Below, piece by piece: positions 60,560 through 64,000 of a DNA stretch of 64,000 nucleotides. The DNA is taken from NCBI GenBank assembly GCA_050187875.1, contig JBFWXB010000017.1, positions 27,164 to 91,163 on the forward strand. The letters are read 5' to 3'. Position 1 is the first letter of the stretch. The number at the start of each line of letters is the position of its first letter. Under the pieces are notes generated by a model that was not told the DNA's origin, did no database searches, and saw only the letters and a list, made by a program, of their open reading frames with translations. The stretch comes from JAFKKS01 sp050187875 (GTDB lineage Bacteria; Pseudomonadota; Alphaproteobacteria; Rhizobiales; Xanthobacteraceae). The translations under genes and the position numbers were made by a program.

Positions 60560-60635
60560 TGGTGGGCCCGGGAGGACTCGAACCTCCAACCAGACCGTTA
60601 TGAGCGGCCGGCTCTAACCATTGAGCTACGGGCCC
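60560..60635 (-). tRNA. ileX: tRNA-Ile(CAT), probably lysidine-modified
   Basis: The minus strand folds as a full cloverleaf: acceptor GGGCCCG/CGGGCCC, D-arm GCTC...GAGC, anticodon stem GGCCG/CGGTC with loop CTCATAA (anticodon CAT), T-arm GGAGG-TTCGAGT-CCTCC and an encoded CCA end. CAT with this body, lacking initiator and elongator tRNA-Met features, fits tRNA-Ile2, whose C34 is changed to lysidine to read AUA. tRNA genes are common insertion targets, and IS and P450 sequences lie on its 3' side. Confidence 0.9.
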
Positions 60636-60851
60636 GCGGGGCTAAATGCCGCGCGTGCGTGCGCCGGGATGCGGCACGGCGCGACCATGCTGCAAACGGC
60701 GCTACCCGGCAATATCCGGTCGCGCGCCGATATCCAAGGGGCGCATCCGAGGCCGCGCCGCGGCGCTCGGGCTATTGCGCCATCCGCCGTAATCGCAACA
60801 TGTTTGCGCAACAGCTTGCGATTCCAGGCAGCATCGGGAGGAGACGGCGCA

Positions 60852-61592
60852 ATGCATCGGACAGTTCATGCTGGAATGATCGGCTTGACGCTGGCTTTGG
60901 GGACCGCGCTGCCGCCCGTGGCCCGGGCCGCCGTCGAGCGGCCTTTCCCGCTGATCACCGTCACCGGCGAGGCCGAGCGGTCGGTGGCGCCGGATGTGGC
61001 CGAGACCTCCGCCGGCGTCACGACCGAGGCCAAGACGGTGCGCGAAGCGGCGGAAGCCAATGCCCAAGCGATGACGGCTGTCATCGATGCGGTGAAAGCC
61101 GCCGGCGTCGCCGCCAAGGATACACAAACGGGGCAGATCGCCGTCCATCCGATCTATGCGAACAATCAATCCAAGAAGGAGGGACGCGCCGACGACGGCC
61201 CGCGCATTGTCGGCTATCGCGTGAGCAATCAGGTGCGCCTCAAGGTGCGCGATATCGCCAAGCTCGGCGACGTGCTGGACCGCGCCATGGCGGCGGGCGC
61301 GACCGATGTCTTCGGCATCTCCTTCACCGTGTCGGAGCCGTCGAAGGCGCTCGATGCCGTGCGCGCCGAAGCCATGGCCGACGCCAAGCGCAAGGCGGAC
61401 ATCTACGCCAAAGCCGCGGGTGCGCAGGTCGGCCGCGCGATCGACATCAGCGAAGCAAGCGCCGCCCCACGGCCGATGGCGCGCTTTGCGGCCTCGACGG
61501 CGAACCGCGCCATGGCGGCGCCGACGCCGGTCGCAGCGGGCGAGAACACGCTGCACATTTCCATCTCGGTGACCTACGAGTTGCTGAACTGA
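60852..61592 (+). CDS. SIMPL-domain (DUF541) exported protein
   Basis: This 246-residue protein has a signal peptide (ends ARAAVE) and a SIMPL/DUF541 domain, with ITVTGEAERSVAPDVAETSAGV at the start, RIVGYRVSNQVRLKVRDIAKLGDVLDRAMAAGA in the middle and ISVTYEL at the end. Members form periplasmic or outer-membrane rings, and in some bacteria affect oxidative-stress tolerance. GGGAGGAGA precedes the ATG. The frame is open further upstream into the tRNA, which is not coding. Confidence 0.88.
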   Translation: MHRTVHAGMIGLTLALGTALPPVARAAVERPFPLITVTGEAERSVAPDVAETSAGVTTEAKTVREAAEANAQAMTAVIDAVKAAGVAAKDTQTGQIAVHPIYANNQSKKEGRADDGPRIVGYRVSNQVRLKVRDIAKLGDVLDRAMAAGATDVFGISFTVSEPSKALDAVRAEAMADAKRKADIYAKAAGAQVGRAIDISEASAAPRPMARFAASTANRAMAAPTPVAAGENTLHISISVTYELLN

Positions 61593-61597
61593 TCAGA

Positions 61598-61623
61598 CAA
61601 ATATGCGTTAAGAAGCATATTTG
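61598..61623. promoter_or_regulatory. Perfect 9-bp inverted repeat before the tungstate operon
   Basis: CAAATATGC-N8-GCATATTTG lies between the SIMPL stop and the tungstate permease start (61655). It is AT-rich in a GC-rich setting and has no T-run after it, so it looks like a regulator site rather than a terminator. A ModE/TunR-type oxyanion-responsive regulator is a candidate binder. Confidence 0.5.
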
Positions 61624-61654
61624 CGCCGCGTGAGGCGCGCCGTAAGGGAAGCTT

Positions 61655-62347
61655 ATGTCGGGCTTCCATACGGCGATGGAGTTGGTTCTGCAGGGGGACG
61701 CCTCGCTTTATGCGATCGTGCGCCTTTCGCTCCTCGTCAGCCTCTCGGCCGTGGCCATCGCCGCGCTTATCGGCTTTCCCTTCGGCGCTTTGCTCGCATT
61801 GACGCGGTTTCCCGGGCGCGATGCCGTCATCGTCGTCCTCAACGCTTGCATGGGCCTGCCGCCGGTCGTCATCGGGCTCGCGGTCTTTCTCCTCTTGTCC
61901 CGCTCCGGACCGCTCGGCTCCTGGGGACTTCTGTTCACGCCGCAAGCGATGGTCATCGCACAGGCGATTTTGGTTGCGCCAATTGTCGCAGCTCTCGCGC
62001 GTCAGACGATCGAGGACCTCTGGCTCGAATATCGCGCCGAGTTCGAGGCCATGGGCGCAACGCCGCTGCGCCGGGTCGGGGCGCTTCTGTGGGACGCCCG
62101 GCTAAGCCTGCTGACGGTGCTGCTGGCGGGCTTCGGCCGTGCCGCGGCGGAGGTCGGCGCAGTGATGATCGTCGGCGGCAATATCGATGGCTACACCCGC
62201 ACCATGACGACCGCCATCGCGCTCGAAACCTCGAAGGGCGATCTTCCGCTCGCCATGGGGTTGGGCGCCGTCCTCATCGCCATCGTCGTCGCCATCAACG
62301 GCGTGGTCTGGGGCGTGCGTTCGTATGGCGAGCGAAAGGCGGGCTGA
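61655..62347 (+). CDS. tupB: Tungstate ABC transporter permease
   Basis: This 230-residue permease has about five helices and the EAA loop EFEAMGATPLRRVGALLWDAR, followed by GRAAAEVGAVMIVGGNIDGYTRTMTTAI, a signature of TupB-type permeases. It works with the ATPase and binding protein downstream to import tungstate with high affinity. The ATPase gene starts four bases after its stop. Assignment to tungstate rather than molybdate rests on the TupA partner. Confidence 0.88.
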   Translation: MSGFHTAMELVLQGDASLYAIVRLSLLVSLSAVAIAALIGFPFGALLALTRFPGRDAVIVVLNACMGLPPVVIGLAVFLLLSRSGPLGSWGLLFTPQAMVIAQAILVAPIVAALARQTIEDLWLEYRAEFEAMGATPLRRVGALLWDARLSLLTVLLAGFGRAAAEVGAVMIVGGNIDGYTRTMTTAIALETSKGDLPLAMGLGAVLIAIVVAINGVVWGVRSYGERKAG

Positions 62348-62351
62348 GGCG

Positions 62352-63074
62352 ATGCGCGCACCCGCTTCCGATCTTCCCATCGTCCTCGCTGCGGTCAGCG
62401 TGCGCACCGGTGCGCAGGACATCCTGCGCGACATCTCGCTCGCGCTCCAGCCTGGCGCGCCGACGGCGATCCTCGGCCCCAATGGCGCCGGCAAGAGCAC
62501 GCTGATCCGCGTAACTGCGGGATTGTTGCGGCCGTCGTCGGGCTCCGTGACCTGGGGCGGTCTCGCCGCCAAGGGCTTGGAGCGGCGCGCCATCGTCTTT
62601 CAGCGGCCGGTGATGCTACGCCGCTCCGTCGCCGGGAATCTTGCCTTCGCGCTCGCGGCAGCCGGATGTCCGCGCGCCCATCGCGCCGCGGCGACCGAGC
62701 GTCTTCTCGCGCGGGTATCGCTCGGGCCTTTGCGCGATCGGCCGGCGCGGCGGCTTTCCGGCGGCGAGCAGCAGCGGCTGGCGCTCGCCCGCGCGCTCGC
62801 GCGCGAGCCGGAGATTCTGTTTCTGGATGAGCCCACGAACAATCTCGATCCGGCGGCGACGAAAGCGGTCGAAGCGATCATCCGTGACGCCGACGCCTCC
62901 GGCATCAAGGTCGTGATGGCGACGCACGATCTCGGCCAGGCGCGGCGGCTCTGCGGGGATGTCGTGTTTCTCGCGGGCGGCGCCATCGTCGAAACCGCGG
63001 CGGCGGACGATTTCTTCAGCCGGCCGCGCACCGAAAAAGCCGCCGCGTTTCTGCGCGGCGATATCGTCGAATGA
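62352..63074 (+). CDS. tupC: Tungstate ABC transporter ATPase
   Basis: This 240-residue ATPase has Walker A GPNGAGKST, signature LSGGEQQR, Walker B ILFLDEPTNNLD and H-loop ATHD. It lacks the C-terminal Mop/TOBE domain of molybdate ATPase ModC, which agrees with TupC. An alternative in-frame ATG at 62325 overlaps the permease gene; GAGG before 62352 favours the latter. The binding-protein gene follows after 21 bases. Confidence 0.87.
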   Translation: MRAPASDLPIVLAAVSVRTGAQDILRDISLALQPGAPTAILGPNGAGKSTLIRVTAGLLRPSSGSVTWGGLAAKGLERRAIVFQRPVMLRRSVAGNLAFALAAAGCPRAHRAAATERLLARVSLGPLRDRPARRLSGGEQQRLALARALAREPEILFLDEPTNNLDPAATKAVEAIIRDADASGIKVVMATHDLGQARRLCGDVVFLAGGAIVETAAADDFFSRPRTEKAAAFLRGDIVE

Positions 63075-63095
63075 AAGAAGCGAGGAGAAGCGATC

Positions 63096-63923
63096 ATGTT
63101 GCGCCGTAGACTTTTTATCGCCGGTTTGGTTCTCGCAACCTTGGCGCCATGCGCTTACGCGCAGGACAAATCGATCGTGGTCGCCTCGACCACCTCGACC
63201 CAGGATTCCGGTTTGTTCGGGCATATCCTTCCGCTGTTCAAGGCGAAGACCGGCATCGAGGTGAAGGTCGTCGCGCAAGGCACCGGCCAGGCACTCGATA
63301 CGGCGCGGCGCGGCGACGCCGACGTCGTCTTCGTCCATGCCAAGGCGCAGGAGGAGAAATTCCTCGCCGAAGGTTTCGGCGTGAAACGCTTTCCGGTGAT
63401 GTACAACGACTTCGTTCTGATCGGTCCGAAGGCCGACCCCGCTGGCGTAAAGGGAACGAAGGACATCGTCGCCGCGCTCAAGACGATCAAGGCGAAGGCG
63501 GCGCCGTTCGTCTCGCGCGGCGACCGTTCCGGCACGCACAGCGCCGAGCTGCGGTTGTGGAAGGTCGCGGAGATAGATATCGCCAAGGACAAGGGGCCCT
63601 GGTACCGCGAGATCGGGCAGGGCATGGGCGCCGCGCTCAATACGGCCGCGTCGATGGAAGGCTACGTCATTTCCGATCGCGGCACCTGGATCTCGTTCAA
63701 GAACAAGGGTGACCTCGTCATCGCCGTCGAGGGCGACAAGCGGCTGTTCAACCAGTACGGCGTCATGCTGGTGAACCCGCAAAAGCATCCGACGGTGAAG
63801 AAGGAGCTCGGCCAGGCCTTTATCGACTGGTTGATCTCGCCGGAAGGGCAGAAGGCGATCGCCGATTACAAGATCGACGGTCAGCAGCTATTCTATCCGA
63901 ACGCTGACGATCCGAGCGCGTGA
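63096..63923 (+). CDS. tupA: Tungstate-binding periplasmic protein
   Basis: This is a 275-residue binding protein with a signal peptide ending CAYAQD. The TupA signatures are clear: VVASTTSTQDSGLF at the mature start, QGTGQAL, and GDRSGTHSAELRLWK in the ligand site. TupA binds tungstate selectively over molybdate. Gene order here is permease, ATPase, binding protein. Tungstate uptake usually serves formate dehydrogenases or aldehyde oxidoreductases; none is in the window. Confidence 0.9.
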   Translation: MLRRRLFIAGLVLATLAPCAYAQDKSIVVASTTSTQDSGLFGHILPLFKAKTGIEVKVVAQGTGQALDTARRGDADVVFVHAKAQEEKFLAEGFGVKRFPVMYNDFVLIGPKADPAGVKGTKDIVAALKTIKAKAAPFVSRGDRSGTHSAELRLWKVAEIDIAKDKGPWYREIGQGMGAALNTAASMEGYVISDRGTWISFKNKGDLVIAVEGDKRLFNQYGVMLVNPQKHPTVKKELGQAFIDWLISPEGQKAIADYKIDGQQLFYPNADDPSA

Positions 63924-64000
63924 TGCGCTGCGCGGGTCTCCTCGCGGCGGCGATCGCCATGTCGTTCATGAAACATGCAGCCGCGGCCGACTCCGTCCGG
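63923..64000 (+). CDS. Start of an exported protein, cut by window edge
   Basis: The ATG overlaps the tupA stop (TGATG), so the gene belongs to the tungstate operon. Only 26 residues are visible: a signal peptide MRCAGLLAAAIAMSF...AAAAD, which predicts a periplasmic product. Its nature cannot be judged from this much. Confidence 0.6.
   Translation, partial: MRCAGLLAAAIAMSFMKHAAAADSVR

Noticed and set aside
62616..63788. 390-codon minus-strand frame over the tungstate genes
   Set aside because: It is the complement of TupC/TupA coding sequence; its composition is rich in Arg, Asp and His and shows no motif.
1..64000. CRISPR array or integrase-bearing prophage
   Set aside because: I saw no regularly spaced direct repeats and no intact integrase or phage structural genes; only IS3 relics are present.

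Overview
The window is GC-rich, gene-dense chromosomal DNA that looks alphaproteobacterial, most likely Hyphomicrobiales (Bradyrhizobium/Rhodopseudomonas/Xanthobacteraceae-like). The clues are a full Sox thiosulfate-oxidation cluster, a FixK-type regulator with TTGA-N6-TCAA boxes, class I PHA synthase, a DUF2778 protein and a TAXI-type binding protein. The genus is an inference; no rRNA gene is present.

Layout. (1) 1-5056: type I secretion operon (ABC exporter cut by the left edge, HlyD adaptor, Sel1-repeat protein) with GTGA stop/start overlaps. (2) 5121-17711: sulfur island. A leftward arm encodes a small Cys-rich exported protein, an exported DsrE protein, a TAXI binding protein, an exported coiled-coil protein, an MBL hydrolase and an ArsR-family regulator with the two-cysteine pattern of persulfide sensors (SqrR/BigR). 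The divergent rightward arm is soxC-D-X-Y-Z-A-K-B, then two more exported DsrE proteins and a GlcG/HbpS protein. (3) 17708-22592: HlyD remnant, then a copper-handling set (His/Cys-rich exported protein, lipoprotein, TolC-like protein, multicopper oxidase, cupredoxin, CusF-like protein). (4) 22806-24869: amidase and a cytochrome b561-like protein.

(5) 24998-44283: a low-oxygen/stress block. It holds a beta-CASP MBL nuclease, host-attachment protein, FixK-like Crp/Fnr regulator, universal stress protein, APH/AAA fusion, Zn alcohol dehydrogenase, LuxR regulator with a degenerate receiver, PhaC, an ABC efflux system, a P1B metal ATPase with a hemerythrin-like tail, and a Spy-like periplasmic protein. 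Five full-match FixK/FNR boxes lie in its intergenic gaps. It also carries gene wrecks: thymidine phosphorylase, Mg-type P-ATPase, an adaptor fragment and acetate kinase. Its right edge is a fusion point where the acetate kinase remnant abuts a hydantoinase B remnant.

(6) 44284-55947: a catabolic/transport module: DHDPS-family lyase/aldolase, NTF2-like protein, creatinase-like M24 protein, hydantoinase/oxoprolinase A and B, a polyamine/opine-type ABC importer and an IclR regulator, with a palindromic operator candidate between the divergent arms. (7) 56264-60344: a scarred insertion zone with two IS3-family transposase remnants and an AAA-ATPase remnant around a DUF2778 protein and a cytochrome P450, ending beside tRNA-Ile(CAT). 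(8) 60852-64000: SIMPL-domain protein, a tungstate ABC importer (permease, ATPase, binding protein) behind a palindrome, and the start of another exported protein cut by the right edge.

Together the genes suggest a facultative sulfur-oxidising heterotroph that switches to a FixK-controlled micro-oxic programme. All functions are read from sequence motifs and family knowledge; no database search was run.
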